From Deinandra increscens subsp. villosa (lineage: Eukaryota; Streptophyta; Magnoliopsida; Asterales; Asteraceae), in NCBI GenBank assembly GCA_039602395.1, contig JBCNJP010000018.1, positions 5,080,163-5,144,162 on the forward strand: a stretch of 64,000 nucleotides of DNA, read 5' to 3'. The translations under genes were made by a program, and so were the position numbers. The notes below the pieces were generated by a model. It saw nothing but the letters and a program-made list of their open reading frames with translations, was not told the DNA's origin and did no database searches. Positions 23,190 through 34,651 of this stretch are shown here, piece after piece (the stretch's first letter is position 1; every line of letters starts with the position of its first letter).

Positions 23190-23361
23190 TAGGTTCAAAT
23201 GAGAACTTTTTATTTTGAGAACTTTTGAGAACTAAATCTCAACCACAAATTCCAGGGGGGACCACTACAATTCATGGGAGGGGGGATACATGTAAATAAA
23301 CTTGTGGCTCAAATTAGTTCTTTTTAGTTCTCAAATCAAATTGGTTCTCAAATGATCCTCT

Positions 23362-23364
<3 letters not shown>
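23186..23364 (+). mobile_element. TA-targeting MITE, family 1
   Basis: Full-length copy, GGGTTAGGTTCAAATGAG to GATCCTCTCCC, between (TA)n runs. Confidence 0.75.
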
Positions 23365-23397
<33 letters not shown>

Positions 23398-23401
<4 letters not shown>

Positions 23402-23574
23402 AGAGGATCATTTGAGAACCAACTGGGTTTGAGAACTAAAAAGAACTAATCTTAACCACTAGTTTATATATATGGAAAACCCCCCCATGAATTTGAATGT
23501 CCCCCCCCTTGAAAATTAGTGGCCCAAATTGGTTCTCAAAAGTTCTCAAAAGAAAAAGTTCTCATTTGAACCTA

Positions 23575-23580
<6 letters not shown>
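23398..23580 (-). mobile_element. TA-targeting MITE, family 1
   Basis: Full-length copy in the opposite orientation to its neighbours, between (TA)n runs. Confidence 0.75.
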
Positions 23581-23621
<41 letters not shown>

Positions 23622-23627
<6 letters not shown>

Positions 23628-23804
23628 GTTCAAATGAGAACTTTTTCTTTTGAGAACTTTTGAGAACCAATTTGGGCCACTAATTTTCAAGGGGGGGGGG
23701 GGGCATTCAAATTCATGGGGGGTTTTCCATATATATAAACTAGTGGCTAAGATTAGTTCTTTTTAGTTCTCAAACCCAATTAGTTCTCAAATGATCCTCT
23801 CCCT
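23622..23804 (+). mobile_element. TA-targeting MITE, family 1
   Basis: Full-length copy. Its interior (a G run, then CATTCAAATTCATGGGGGG) matches the inverted copy at 23398 more closely than the others, so the two form a large potential hairpin around a (TA)n loop. Confidence 0.75.
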
Positions 23805-23821
23805 ATATATATATATATATA

Positions 23822-23961
23822 TAGGGAATGAATATAATGAAAACCCCCTTGGAAAACTAAAAAGTTGAAAAAGGTGAAGAGAGAAATGGTAGGTAAGATT
23901 ACTATCTTACCCTTTTGCCTTTTTATTCAATTTAAATAAATCAAAAACAAAAAGAAAAAAG
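23822..23961 (+). mobile_element. TA-targeting MITE, family 3, left part only
   Basis: About 140 bp match 25293-25430 almost exactly, then switch abruptly to family-2 sequence at 23962 with no (TA)n between. Confidence 0.7.
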
Positions 23962-24135
23962 GCATTGTAGACACCTCCATAAATGTAGACAGGTAGACAC
24001 CCTTTTTCACCATTAGATTGATCTAATGGTTGTGATTAATTTTCTTTTTTCTTTTTTTCTTTTTGCTCATTAATTAGAAACTTTCACATGTGAAAAAGAG
24101 CTATTTCACATGCGAAAGTGTCTACAATGAACCTC

Positions 24136-24141
<6 letters not shown>
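23962..24141 (-). mobile_element. TA-targeting MITE, family 2, fused to family 3
   Basis: Lacks the first about 12 bp of the family-2 terminus and begins directly at CATTGTAGACACC after family-3 sequence. The right end is intact. Confidence 0.7.
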
Positions 24142-24188
<47 letters not shown>

Positions 24189-24193
<5 letters not shown>

Positions 24194-24377
24194 GAAGTTC
24201 ATTGTAGACACCCCCATAAGTGTAGACAGGTAGACACTCTTTTTCACCATTAGATCTCTTGATCTAATGGTTGTGATTAATTTTCTTTTTTCTTTTTTTC
24301 TTTTTTCTCATTAATTAGAAACTTTCACATGTGAAAAAGAGCTATTTCACATGCGAAAGTGTCTACAATGAACCTCA

Positions 24378-24380
<3 letters not shown>
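24189..24380 (-). mobile_element. TA-targeting MITE, family 2
   Basis: Full-length copy, AGTGAGAAGTTCATTGTAGA to GAACCTCACC, within (TA)n. Confidence 0.75.
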
Positions 24381-24415
<35 letters not shown>

Positions 24416-24420
<5 letters not shown>

Positions 24421-24596
24421 TAGGTTCAAATGAGAACTTTTTGTTTTGAGAACTTTTGAGAACTAAATCTCCACCACTAATTTCAGTTGGGGACCACTAC
24501 AATTCATGGGAGGGGGTATATGTAAATATAACTAGTGGCTTAAAATGGTTCTTAAAAGTTCTCTCAACCAATTAGTTCTCAAATGATCCTCTCCCT
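24416..24596 (+). mobile_element. TA-targeting MITE, family 1
   Basis: Full-length copy with a somewhat diverged interior, followed after only about 4 bp by another family-1 copy in the same orientation. Confidence 0.75.
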
Positions 24597-24600
24597 ATAT

Positions 24601-24776
24601 AGGGTTAGGTTCAAATGAGAACTTTTTATTTTGAGAACTTTTGAGAACTAAATCTCAACCACAAATTTCAAGGGGGACCACTACAATTCATGGGAGGGGG
24701 GATACATGTAATAAACATGTGGCTCAAATTAGTTCTTTTTAGTTCTCAAATCAAATTGGTTCTCAAATGATCCTCT

Positions 24777-24780
<4 letters not shown>
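24601..24780 (+). mobile_element. TA-targeting MITE, family 1
   Basis: Full-length copy, head-to-tail with the preceding one, with (TA)n on the right. Confidence 0.75.
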
Positions 24781-24816
<36 letters not shown>

Positions 24817-24821
<5 letters not shown>

Positions 24822-25004
24822 GAGGTTCATTGTAGACACTTTCGCATGTGAAATAGCTCTTTTTCACATGTGAAAGTTTCTAATTAATGAGAAAAAAGAA
24901 AAAAAGAAAAAAGAAAATTAATCACAACCATTAGATCAAGAGATCTAATGGTGAAAAAGGGTGTCTACCTGTCTACACTTATGAGGGTGTCTACAATGAA
25001 CTTT

Positions 25005-25010
<6 letters not shown>
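24817..25010 (+). mobile_element. TA-targeting MITE, family 2
   Basis: Full-length copy almost identical to 22940-23132, within (TA)n. Confidence 0.75.
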
Positions 25011-25059
<49 letters not shown>

Positions 25060-25064
<5 letters not shown>

Positions 25065-25236
25065 TAGGTTCAAATGAGAACTTTTTATTTTGAGAACTTT
25101 TGAGAACTAAATCTCAACCACAAATTCCAGGGGGGGACCACTACAATTCATGGGAGGGGGATACATGTAAATAAACTTGTGGCTCAAATTAGTTCTTTTT
25201 AGTTCTCAAATCAAATTGGTTCTCAAATGATCCTCT

Positions 25237-25240
<4 letters not shown>
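25060..25240 (+). mobile_element. TA-targeting MITE, family 1
   Basis: Full-length copy very close to 23186-23364, within (TA)n. Confidence 0.75.
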
Positions 25241-25297
<57 letters not shown>

Positions 25298-25799
25298 ATG
25301 AATATAATGAAAACCCCCTTGGAAAACTAAAAAGTTGAAAAAGGTGAAGAGAGAAATGGTAGGTAAGATTACTATCTTACCCTTTTGCCTTTTTATTCAA
25401 TTTAAATAAATCAAAAACAAAAAGAAAAAATGAAATCCCCCTTGAGTTGTGCAAACTTTGGAAACTCTATTATAGCCTTAGATCTTGAACATCAATGGTT
25501 GGGATTCAAACTTGACTTTTTTCTTTTTGTTTTTGATTTATTTAAATTGAATAAAAAGGCAAAATGGTAAGATAGTAATCTTACCTACCATTTCTCTTTT
25601 CACCTTTTTCAACTTACAATATAAATATTATCTTTCTCTCTCCAACTTTTTCAACTCCCAAGATATCAAATATGACACAAATCTCTTTCACTCTCAATTT
25701 TTTTTCAATTTGCAAGACATTAATTATTACTATATTTCCAATTTTTTTAAATTCGAACTTTTTAGTTTTTCAAGATACAAATTGTACATATGTAAAACA

Positions 25800-27860
25800 A
25801 AGTATTAGTGCTATTAAACATTATGCTCACAACATTATAGATTATACATATGTAAATTATCTAGACATATATAAAAAAAAATTAACAAAAATATTCTATT
25901 ATCGTGTAAGTACAATTACAACAACAATAAAAAAATAATTAAAGAAAATTTAACAACCTAACAAAAATATATAAAAGCTAACAAAAGTATATAAAAGCTA
26001 ATTGTTTTTGAGTTCTTGATAAAAATTTTCATCTTTGACATAAAATCTCGTAACCTACGAAGAAAACAAGTTCATCAGTTCATATACGTAAACATCACAG
26101 TATGTTGCATATGTAAATTCAAGTAATTTATATATGTAAACTGAAAAAATAATGAGTTCATATACGTAAACATCACAACATGTTACATATGTAAATTCAA
26201 GTAATTTACTTATGTAAATCCAAGTAATTTACATGGGTAGATTTTTATCTAAATTTACGTATGTAGCATAAATCATTTACATATGCTAATTTAATAATAA
26301 ATGGAGATTTAACATGTGTACAAAAAAGTATTAGTGCTATTAAACATTATGCTCACAACATTATACATATGTAATTTATCTAGACATGTATACTAAAAAA
26401 ATAACAAATATATTTTATTAACATATAAGTTACCATTACAACAACATTTAAAAAATAATAAAAATATAACAACATAACAAATATATATATATAACAAACT
26501 AACAAACATATATAAAAAGTAATATTTCTTTAGTTCTTAATAATCATCTTCATATTTGACATAAAATTTCGTAACCTACGAAGAAAACAAGTTTATCAGT
26601 TCATATACGTAAACATCACAGTATGTTACATATGTAAATTCAAGTAATTTACATATGCAAATTCAAGTAATTTACATATGTAATTCAAGTAATTTAATTA
26701 CATATGTAAATTCAAGAAAAAAGTTAATAAGTTTATATACGTAAACATCACAACATGTTACATATGTAAATTCAATTAACTTACATATGTAAATCTAAGT
26801 AAATTACATATGTAAAGCAAGTTACATATCTACATTTAAATATATAATGAGATATAACATTAAACAAACGTAAAATTTACATATGCAACGCAATTTTACA
26901 TATGTAAATTTAAATATATAATGAGACATAACATGTTACAAACTAGACGTAACACTAATCAATAAAGAAAAAAATGTTAAGATGCACACATATAATGGAG
27001 ACAGATATACCAAAAAAATAACAAATATATTTTATGAACTTATAAGTAAGCATTGCAATAACATTTAAAAAATAACAAAAAAATATAACAACCTAACAAA
27101 AATATGTAAAAGCTAAATGTTCTTGAGTTGTTGATAATCATCTTCATCTTTGACAAAATATCTCGTAACATACGAAGAAAACAAGTTCACGAGTTCATAT
27201 ACGTAAACATCACAACATGTTACATATGTAAATTTAAGTAATTTACATATGTAAATTCATTTAATTTACATATGTAAATTCAATTAATTTACATATGTAA
27301 TTTCAAGTAATTTACATATGTAAATTCAAGTAATTTACATATGTAAATTCAATAAAAAAAACTAATCAGTTCATATACATAAACATCACAAACATGTAAC
27401 ATATGTAAATTCAAGTAATTTACATATGTACATCCAAGTAATTTACATACGTAGATTTTCGTCTAATTTCCGTATGTAGCACAAGTAATTTACATATGCA
27501 AATTTAATAATATATGGAGATTTAACATATATAAAAGAAATATTAGTGCTATTAAACATTATGCCCACAACATTATACATATGTAAATTATCTAGACAGA
27601 TATACTAAAAAAAACAACAATTATTAACTTATAAGTAACCATACAATAACATTTAAAAATAATAAAAATATATAACAACATAACAAAAATATATAAAAGC
27701 TAACAAAAATATATAAAAACTAATTGTTCTTGAGTTCTTGATAAGCTTCTTCATCTTTGACACAAAATCTCGTGACCTAGGAAGAAAACAAGTTCATCAT
27801 TTCATATACGTAAAATATCACTGAATAAAACATATGTAAGTACATATAAAACTGTTGGGG
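25800..27860. repeat. Tandem about 0.53-0.6 kb units rich in TTTACATATGTAAA
   Basis: A landmark, TCGTAACCTACGAAGAAAAC, recurs in near-identical form at about 26048, 26570, 27163 and 27770, giving about four units. Each unit also holds several copies of the palindromic motif TTTACATATGTAAA spaced by TTCAAGTAA-like linkers. It is non-coding. Confidence 0.8.
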
Positions 27861-27926
27861 GGAAAACATTCAGAAAAAGGAAGGTTAAATAGAAAAAAAA
27901 AATCCTAACATACCTTCATAAGATTG

Positions 27927-28034
27927 TCAATTATTGATATTAAAATCATTGGATGATTCCGTACAATGCAAATGGTCTTTCAAATTGTGAGGAAACTGAT
28001 GTTGAGGAGATGACATTAAATTCGGAGGTTGCAT
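27927..28034 (-). CDS. Small ORF (35 codons) in the family-3 element
   Basis: On the minus strand, after a pyrimidine-rich leader, ATG opens a frame reading MQPPNLMSSPQHQ and continuing to a TGA, followed within 15 bases by a consensus donor AAG-GTATGT (about 27914). This has the look of the first coding exon of a lost transposase. No domain is present and I do not recognise it. It may be chance. Confidence 0.25.
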   Translation of the reverse strand: MQPPNLMSSPQHQFPHNLKDHLHCTESSNDFNINN

Positions 28035-28350
28035 TCTTTGAATTTTTAAGGTTTCTTGAAGTGCATTAATGGAGTTAATGAGTGTTCTTGATATGAAGAA
28101 GAAGAAGAAATAAAGAAGGATAATGGTAAATGAAAATTGAAGAAAAGAAAAAGATGGAGGGGGGTTATCTAGGAAGAAAAGATGATGGGATGGGAAATTG
28201 AAAACACAAAAGTCATAATTGATGAAAGAAAATGAAAATACAATCTTACCCTTTTGCTAAAGACAAATTAGAGTGAGGTGGATAGGCTAACAACCCTTGG
28301 ATGGGTTTTCAAAGATTTCACAACTCAAGTGGGTTTTCATTCTATACTTT

Positions 28351-28353
<3 letters not shown>

Positions 28354-28427
<74 letters not shown>
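28354..28427. repeat. (TA)n microsatellite, about 74 bp
   Basis: The longest pure TA run of the cluster; right border of the family-3 element. Confidence 0.95.
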
Positions 28428-28432
<5 letters not shown>

Positions 28433-28464
28433 AATATGATGACCCGTTTTGTAGCTGGCATAAT

Positions 28465-29549
28465 TAGGACCGGTCCTGAGAATTTGGATGCTCAGGGCGC
28501 GAGTCAAAAATTTACCCCCTGTTAAAAACTTTAAATACTACAACATAAAAGTTTTAACACGAAGAATGTATTACAATTAGGGCGTCGATACAAATGAATT
28601 TATACCCGAAAGATGACTTCAAGACAGTTGGTTCCAAAACACATTTACATTCAAGTTCACTGTATTCAAAGTAAAAGAAAAAACATTTGCTTACAAAAAT
28701 GTTTAAGCATTTTTGGATAGGTAAATGTTGCGGGTCAACATGACCCGTCTCGTTAGAAAATGTTGCGGGAAACTCCTTATCACTCGTGAAAACTATAAAT
28801 TTGACTCGACACATATTTTAAGTTGTTCAACTGTTTGACAAATTTTCTTGAAGATACATAAGAATCTTGTGGACCAAACAAATACTGATTATGAACAAAT
28901 AAGTAACTTTAACTTGAAATCGTTCTTGAAAAAGATAATGTTCCAATTTTCATAAAATTTATAATTATCTTGAAAATGATGAAGCTTAACTGGAATAACC
29001 TCATATAAAAATACAGCAAGAAAATTGTTCTGTTTATCGATTAAAGTTGATTTCTTTTTTATTGGGGATACCTTATTTACTCATTAATTAGGGCAAACAA
29101 TACAACATGAAAATCTCAAATAAATTCAACATCAATATCATAACTTCAATTAACAAATCAAATCATCAAATCCCATCCATTAATGAAACAAATAAGCAAA
29201 CCCCAGATCAATTTCATGTCAAATAAGTTCAAAAAATGCAATTAAAAGTTACCTTCCATGCCAATTAAAACCCTAGGAGACCTGCAAGAAAACTACTAAC
29301 AATCCAGCACAAGATGTGGAGTAAACCAGCCAAGAAACCAGCTTTATAATCAAAACAGACATAAGAAACAACGTAGAAGAGTGCAGAAGTGATGATCGAC
29401 GATCGCAATTCATGTCGTTTCAGTTTCTCCCGTCGTTCCTTATTCCTTGATTGCAAAACCTATCCACATAATGACATATAACCGATATCCCTTCTTAATT
29501 TGATGCCCTGGGCTGGAGCCCAGTTGGCCAATGCCTAGGGCCGGCCCTG
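28465..29549. mobile_element. Non-autonomous hAT element
   Basis: 1085 bp. Ends TAGGACCGGTCCTGAG and, inverted from the right, CAGGGCCGGCCCTAGG. A perfect 8-bp duplication GGCATAAT flanks it (28457-28464 and 29550-29557). It encodes no transposase. Two short open frames on the minus strand (28554-28814 and 29265-29456) show no domain; the second has two hydrophobic stretches and could be a captured fragment. Confidence 0.85.
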
Positions 29550-29557
29550 GGCATAAT

Positions 29558-30002
29558 TAAATTGAACACTTTTCTAGATCGAAACTTTAGTGTTCTAAGT
29601 CTTCATCCTCAATCATATATGTATACTTGAAGCTTTTCTTTGGTTTATTCACTACGAATCTAAGATTTAGAGTTATTAATATGAAAAAGCATATAGTTTA
29701 ACTTTTTGGCTTGTTGTAGCAAATAAACATACATATCTTTTATCTTTATTTTTAATCTATAATACTATTAGAGAGGGGTTATTGTGAGAAGTTTGTTTTG
29801 AGTAAGAAAGATAACAAAGACTCATAGCTATAATTAGATCATCAATTAAATGAAGATCTATGACCCAAAGTTTTTATGTGTATTATGTGTAGAATTAGAG
29901 AGAAAAATTAAAGATGAAATATCATTTTGACATTTTTCAAGTTCTCCCCATTTGTTAAACCTTCATAAATCTTAAATACAACATTAATTTTTTTAGAATT
30001 AC
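29558..30002. other. Intergenic, nothing recognised
   Basis: AT-rich DNA without a supportable feature. Confidence 0.4.
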
Positions 30003-30290
30003 ACCATAAAAACGAGCGTTTTTCATCTTTAAAACGTGTATAATTTTGTTATATATAAAATAAAAATTATTTTTTCGATTGTATCAAAATGTTCAGATCA
30101 TTGTGTCATATTGTGTCAAAATGTTCACATCATTGTGTCATATGGTGCCAAAAATGTTTTGATCATTGTGTCATATTGTGTCCAAAATCTAAAGAGTAAT
30201 TTTTTTTTTAATTTTATATATAGAAACACTATATGTGTTTTAAAGATAAAAAACTCTCGTATTTATAAATGTTTAAAAAAAATAGAGGAA
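30003..30290. mobile_element. MITE with terminal inverted repeats and internal minisatellite
   Basis: The left end CATAAAAACGAGCGTTTTTC and the right end (inverted) ATAAATACGAGAGTTTTTTA match, with CATCTTTAAAACG inside both arms. The centre holds three copies of a 27-30 bp unit containing ATCATTGTGTCATATTGTGT. Confidence 0.55.
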
Positions 30291-30544
30291 CTTAATTGAA
30301 AGTCAACAAAGATGGCTAAGGTCAAATTGTCACTCCTTTTTTATTAGATAAAGATCCAATGACTGTGATTCCTTCTTATCGTTCTTACCCAAACCAAACT
30401 TCTCATTTGAACATCTCTCATACTATTAAACATGAGTTTTTAAATTCCAAATGTCATGATTTTAAGTGTGTCACATTGGATTTTGCTTATGTGTCATTTT
30501 TCCTAATTTCGAATTAAAATTATATATGGTATTTACAAAAGTCA

Positions 30545-30812
30545 AGGAGGTTGAGTGGATATACCCTTGTCTTCCAATGTGGAGGTCAAGGGTTCAAATC
30601 CCACCAGACACAAAAAATAAATGATGAATTAAATAGAGGTGGGTCAGAGGTTTTACCACAGTGGGCCTTAAGGCGGTGGGTTTCCTCTGGGATGGATGTG
30701 CAACATAGAGGGTCATGGTTACTCGCACGGCCCGTGGTCGCAGCGTGTCGTGGGTAGCATCGTTTGCCAGGATGAGACAGCCGAGTAACCGAGTGTTTGG
30801 CGTTCAAAAAAA
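30545..30812 (+). mobile_element. tRNA-derived SINE, well preserved
   Basis: The head has A-box GGTTGAGTGGATA and B-box GGGTTCAAATCCC about 40 bp apart, a good internal Pol III promoter. The body ends TTTGGCGTTCAAAAAAAAA, a variant of the LINE tail seen at 31929. The open frames here are incidental. Confidence 0.75.
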
Positions 30813-31928
30813 AATTTATTTCTCAACGAAAATTCGACCCACAAATTGCTTTGGATTCGTGACAGAAAATCTAACATAAAACTAGATTCATATATATTGC
30901 TTAGGTTTTGATCAATGAATGATAATGAACGAATCAAAAAATTAAGTCACGACTTTCTTAACCCACCATTAATGAAATTCACCATTAATTAAAGGACCTC
31001 TATGAAAAATTTGATTCTGAAACTTGTTGTAGCTTCGTATTGACATGTAAAATCTTAATGATCGTATTGACATGTAAAATCTTCTGGAATTAACAAAATA
31101 TATAAACAAAGTTGAATTCATGGCCAACTTGTGATCCAAAATAGAACAGTTTGAGTTTTCAAAAGTCAAACTTATGAAATCAAATAATTCCAATAAGGTA
31201 AATGATTATTTGACTTTAAATAATCCTCGTTTACATTTTTCTATGAGGTTGCTTGAACTGAATGAATGCTTTTCATGTGGATAGGAATGTTAAAATTAAT
31301 GACATAAATAGTTGCAGATCGATTTGTTCAAAGGCCAGGATAAGAAAATAGTATGTAATAACGTTCATTCAAATCTCTCAAAATTGGCATACTTTATAAT
31401 ATTTCTTCTAAACAACTGTTTCATAACTGATGAGATCAGAGTGTAACGACACTAGATCTGTGTTATTTGTGTGCAAAAGTAGGTTTATAATATTTTTTTG
31501 CATCATGTTGACTTACTGTAGAAGATAAAAAAAAATAGTTTATGTTTATTTTTTAGCACTTGGTGTGGTGTTTTTCTTCTCACTGATGAGATATATTTTG
31601 TTAGTAACCAGTGGGAAAATATTTCATTGGTCAAGTTTAGTGCAAGTCGAATACACAAGTTATGTCAGTTGGGATCTTCTTTGCTGGATAGTTTTTCTTT
31701 GAGTTGCATGTATTGTTTTTAATATGATGGATCTTCTAATTTTTTGTATAAATTATGTGTGCTTTCTATTTTTTTGGATTTGTTAAAGTTCATTATATTT
31801 GAGTAGAACACATGAATCCGCATTGTTGTTTGTTTCGTTCTTTTTTTTATCATGTTCTAGATTATAAAAGAATCACATTTGTTTGAGTGCAGGTGACTTC
31901 TATAACTAGGAAAAGGTTGTGTGTCATA
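30813..31928. other. Intergenic, nothing recognised
   Basis: AT-rich; no gene or element supported by eye. It ends at the LINE poly(A). Confidence 0.4.
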
Positions 31929-32028
31929 GTTTTTTTTTAACGGCAAATTTTATTTGAAAAAATAACCAAACCCAGCGAGAAGCTAGGGCCAAAAACAAGA
32001 GAATACAAAGAATACAACTAATGAGTAG
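31929..32028 (-). mobile_element. L1-type LINE 3' end with poly(A), left of the Copia insertion
   Basis: On the minus strand the sequence ends AATAAAATTTGCCGTTAAAAAA, a 3' UTR and poly(A) tail. It continues across the Copia insertion into the LINE coding remnant at 45506-46108. The 5-bp duplication AGTAG (32024-32028 and 45501-45505) proves that the two halves were once contiguous. Confidence 0.8.
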
Positions 32029-32424
32029 TGAAGTCCTCAGAAAATTTGGTACATAAATAAAATTTCAAAAATGAAAATGAGAAATTGATCCGACCATGTG
32101 AGAAATGATTGTTTATCAACCTGCGTTATCTGCTATGGATAGAGTAAAAATAAAGGCTGCATTGTGCTTGTATGATCTTTGAGTGTGTATGCCTAATATG
32201 ATATCTATGAGTAGGATATAAACATAACGCTTGCCTGATTTACTTTAGCTTTCATTTCTTGATAAGTGTTGCAATGATTCTGCCAATTAAGAGATGTTCT
32301 GATGTTCGCATGCTTTGCAAATAAGGCTTTATGCCATTTTTACACTTGACTCAGTGGGTCTTCTTTGCGTGCCTAGGCGGCCGACCTGATCACCTGCTGA
32401 TTGAGTTTTCTGCTTTATTTTCTT
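32029..32424 (+). repeat. Duplicate of the pol-ORFX spacer (left terminus of the insertion)
   Basis: 396 bp, same length and orientation as 40363-40758, with about three substitutions. It contains one of the three structured hairpins (32344-32402). It begins exactly after the target duplication. In the parent spacer the same position follows a polypurine tract (TTTTGGGGGAAAT). It ends at an abrupt junction with inverted gag sequence. Confidence 0.9.
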
Positions 32425-33969
32425 TTAATTGAGTGTTCATGGTTTTTAATTCGTTGTTGGTATCAATCAACAATCGATTGGCCTTGTAGATGCCGAACAA
32501 ACGAATTCTACAAGGATGTGAGCACATATCTTGAACAGATTCATATGAGAGATCCATTATAACCTTTTCGGCAGCCAGGGCTTTTTCACATGTGCATGCT
32601 GGTGTGCTTGCATTTTTCTCATTCACCTTCTTCTCAGCTTCTTCCTTCTGATCAGTGTGCTCATGGCTTTGTTCCTGAATTTGAGCTGCAAGAGCTTGAT
32701 TGATGGCTTCCTCGGTTTCAGAGACCTCCGAACTCCAGTCGAAGTTAGTCAGAAGAGCCACTTCTTTGGTTGGCTTGGCTTCTGCTTTGTCAGTGATAGG
32801 AATGGCACGAGTTGCTGGTTCAGAGGTAGGTTCAGTGACAATTGGACTTGGGCACTCCCTTTTGAAATGACCGAGTTGCTTACAGTTGTAGCATCTGAGC
32901 TTGGCCTTGTCGAAACCGACTCTTCCATTTTGGTTCTTGAAGGTGTTTCTCCCAGTGCGTTCGAAGAATTTTCTAGCTCGAACAGTTAACATGGCCATTT
33001 GCCATTTCAGGTCAGTTTCTTCTAGATCATCTGGATCAACTTGGTACATGTCCTCAGCAGTCAGAGTCGAACCTTGAAGTTCTCCAGCAGCGAAAGCTTG
33101 ATAGCTGTTAGTAAACAAGGAGAACAATCCCATGTATTCAGGTGAAATCTGGGATGTTTGCTTATTAGTGGCGGAAGCAGATGCAGATGCAGTTGAGGAT
33201 GACCCAGATTGAAGTTGTGAGAAAGCTCCTTTGGGTGTGACGGTTGAGATGAAAGCAGAATTTGGAGAGTAAACTTTGGTTGGGCCCATGGTTTGATTGT
33301 ATTCTCTCCTTTGCACATCCAACTCAAAGGATTTGAGCTTGTTAATAACATCCATGAGCTTGTAGTCGGGAAAACTTCTTTCTTGCTTTAGCATGCGAAC
33401 CTGAATGCTCCACTCGGGAGGAAGAGCATCCAGCAGCTTCTTGATTTGTTCTGAGTTAGTGAGTTGAGCATCATATTTCTCAGATTGCTTGATACAGTTA
33501 GGAAGCGATTGGTCAAATCCACTAGCTTTTCGTTCTTCATGCTTGTGAATGAATTGAATTCTTTGGTGGCTTGGGCTTCCTTGTCCTTCACCAGGTCTTC
33601 ATTGCCATCATAGAACTCACAGAGAGCGTCAAACAAACTCTTTGCGTCAGTGTGCTCAGCAAAACGGTTGTAGATTTCTTGTGACAGGCATAGAGAAAGG
33701 GCACCGAGAGCCTTTTGATCACGATCAATGAGTTTTAAGTCCTTCTCAGAGAATGAAGACGGAGTATTGTTGATCTGTGTTACTTCACCAGTTGTAGTTG
33801 TAGGAACGTGAGGTCCATTGACAATTGACAACCATTGATTATAGTCGGTGTACAAGAAGAACGATTTGAGACATCTTTTCCAATCCTCAAAATTGTCGCC
33901 ATTGATCAGCCTTGGAGGTCTGTTTGGAGCAATACTCTCAGTGTCACCAGCATTTGTACCTGACGCCAT
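32425..33969 (-). pseudogene. gag: Copia Gag (frameshifted, 3'-truncated)
   Basis: The start at 33969 (MASGTNAGDTESIAPNRPPR) follows a splice-acceptor-like tract (TTCTTATTTCAG, ending at 33981) by 11 bases. The N-terminal part has the Copia capsid pattern (NFEDWKRCLKSFF, LFDALCEFYDG). A frameshift near 33500 moves the reading to the frame continuing LLDALPPEWSIQVR and then QERSFPDYKLMDVINKLKSF. A CCHC zinc knuckle, CYNCKQLGHFKREC, lies near 32870-32910. It should bind RNA for packaging into virus-like particles. The C-terminal segment is charged and probably coiled (ELKTMNTQLK) and stops at the rearrangement junction (32424), fused to ten foreign residues. The part between Gag and protease is missing. 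Confidence 0.85.
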
Positions 33970-34651
33970 CTCAATTCAGCCTGAAATAAGAAAGACAAAG
34001 AACAAACCAAGAACAAGACAAAATGATTAGTTTCGCTGGGAGATATAGTTTCGCCAGCAATTTCGCTCGGAAATCCTGAACAGGTGAACAATTTCGCTGG
34101 ATTTTATAATTTCGCCAGCAGTTTCGCTTGACAATACTGAACCAGATCAGCAATTTCGCCAACTAGTTTCGCTGTATGCACGGGCAGTAGTTTCGCTCGG
34201 AAATACCCGATGACACACAGTTTCGCTAGCTAGTTTCGCTGGAAACTGGTTTGAACTTTCGTTCAAGAAAAACACAATAGTTTCGCTTCTCGATTTTCGG
34301 CGAATGTATAGTTTCGCTCGGTGATGGTAGTTTCGCTCGGTGATAATCCGGCGAAACTGCCAAATGACTTGATAGTTTCGCTGTTTGAAGGCACAGTTTC
34401 GCTGAATAAACAGCAGTTTCGCCCAGAACAGAAAACCCTCTTTTTGAAGAAGAAATGATCAGAAATCAACCCAAATCACTATGGGTTAATGATCGGTTGA
34501 TTGCCTAGTGTTCAAGACATCAAAACACACAATATTCAATCAATTTCCAGTCCAAAACAAGCTGATTTCAGAATCAAATAGATTTTTCAAAATATACCCA
34601 AAAACACACAAAAACACCAAAATCAAGAGCAGAATAGCTCTGATACCATAT
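33970..34651 (-). promoter_or_regulatory. Gag leader with a dense GCGAAACT motif array
   Basis: Between the primer-binding site and gag, about 18 copies of GCGAAACT-like motifs (seen as AGTTTCGC on the plus strand) occur in 34020-34430, nearly all in one orientation, often followed by G/C-rich CTCGG or CCAGC. The leader ends in a polypyrimidine tract and AG (33981) just before the gag ATG. The same design precedes ORFX (41400-42334). Confidence 0.7.
34637..34648 (-). other. Primer-binding site (initiator tRNA-Met)
   Basis: Minus-strand TGGTATCAGAGC, three bases inside the LTR end, complementary to the plant initiator methionine tRNA 3' end. It primes minus-strand DNA synthesis. Confidence 0.9.

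Larger units (their letters stand above)
25293..28353 (-). mobile_element. Large TA-targeting element, family 3 (about 3.1 kb)
   Basis: The ends are inverted: AGTGAATGAATATAATGAAAA on the left and, inwards from the right, AGGGAAAGTATAGAATGAAAA. Both sides enter (TA)n, including about 75 bp of TA at 28354-28427. The left about 330 bp is itself a long palindrome (arms about 25337-25430 and 25520-25613). The middle is tandemly repeated (25800-27860). The right about 450 bp looks like a 5' gene region on the minus strand with a small frame (27927-28034) and a splice donor. It is much longer than its family-1 and -2 neighbours and may derive from an element that once encoded a transposase. Confidence 0.6.

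Noticed and set aside
25800..27860. Regularly spaced short repeats that superficially resemble a CRISPR array
   Set aside because: Spacing is irregular, linkers are themselves repeated, and the surroundings are clearly plant nuclear DNA.
30036..30299. 87-codon plus-strand frame
   Set aside because: It translates the minisatellite of a MITE (repeated CVILCQN-like units) and is not a gene.
32657..32989. Plus-strand frames opposite gag, and plus or minus frames opposite ORFX (35470-36681, 43468-44679)
   Set aside because: The sense strand carries recognisable Gag or the duplicated ORFX frame; the opposite frames are shadows.
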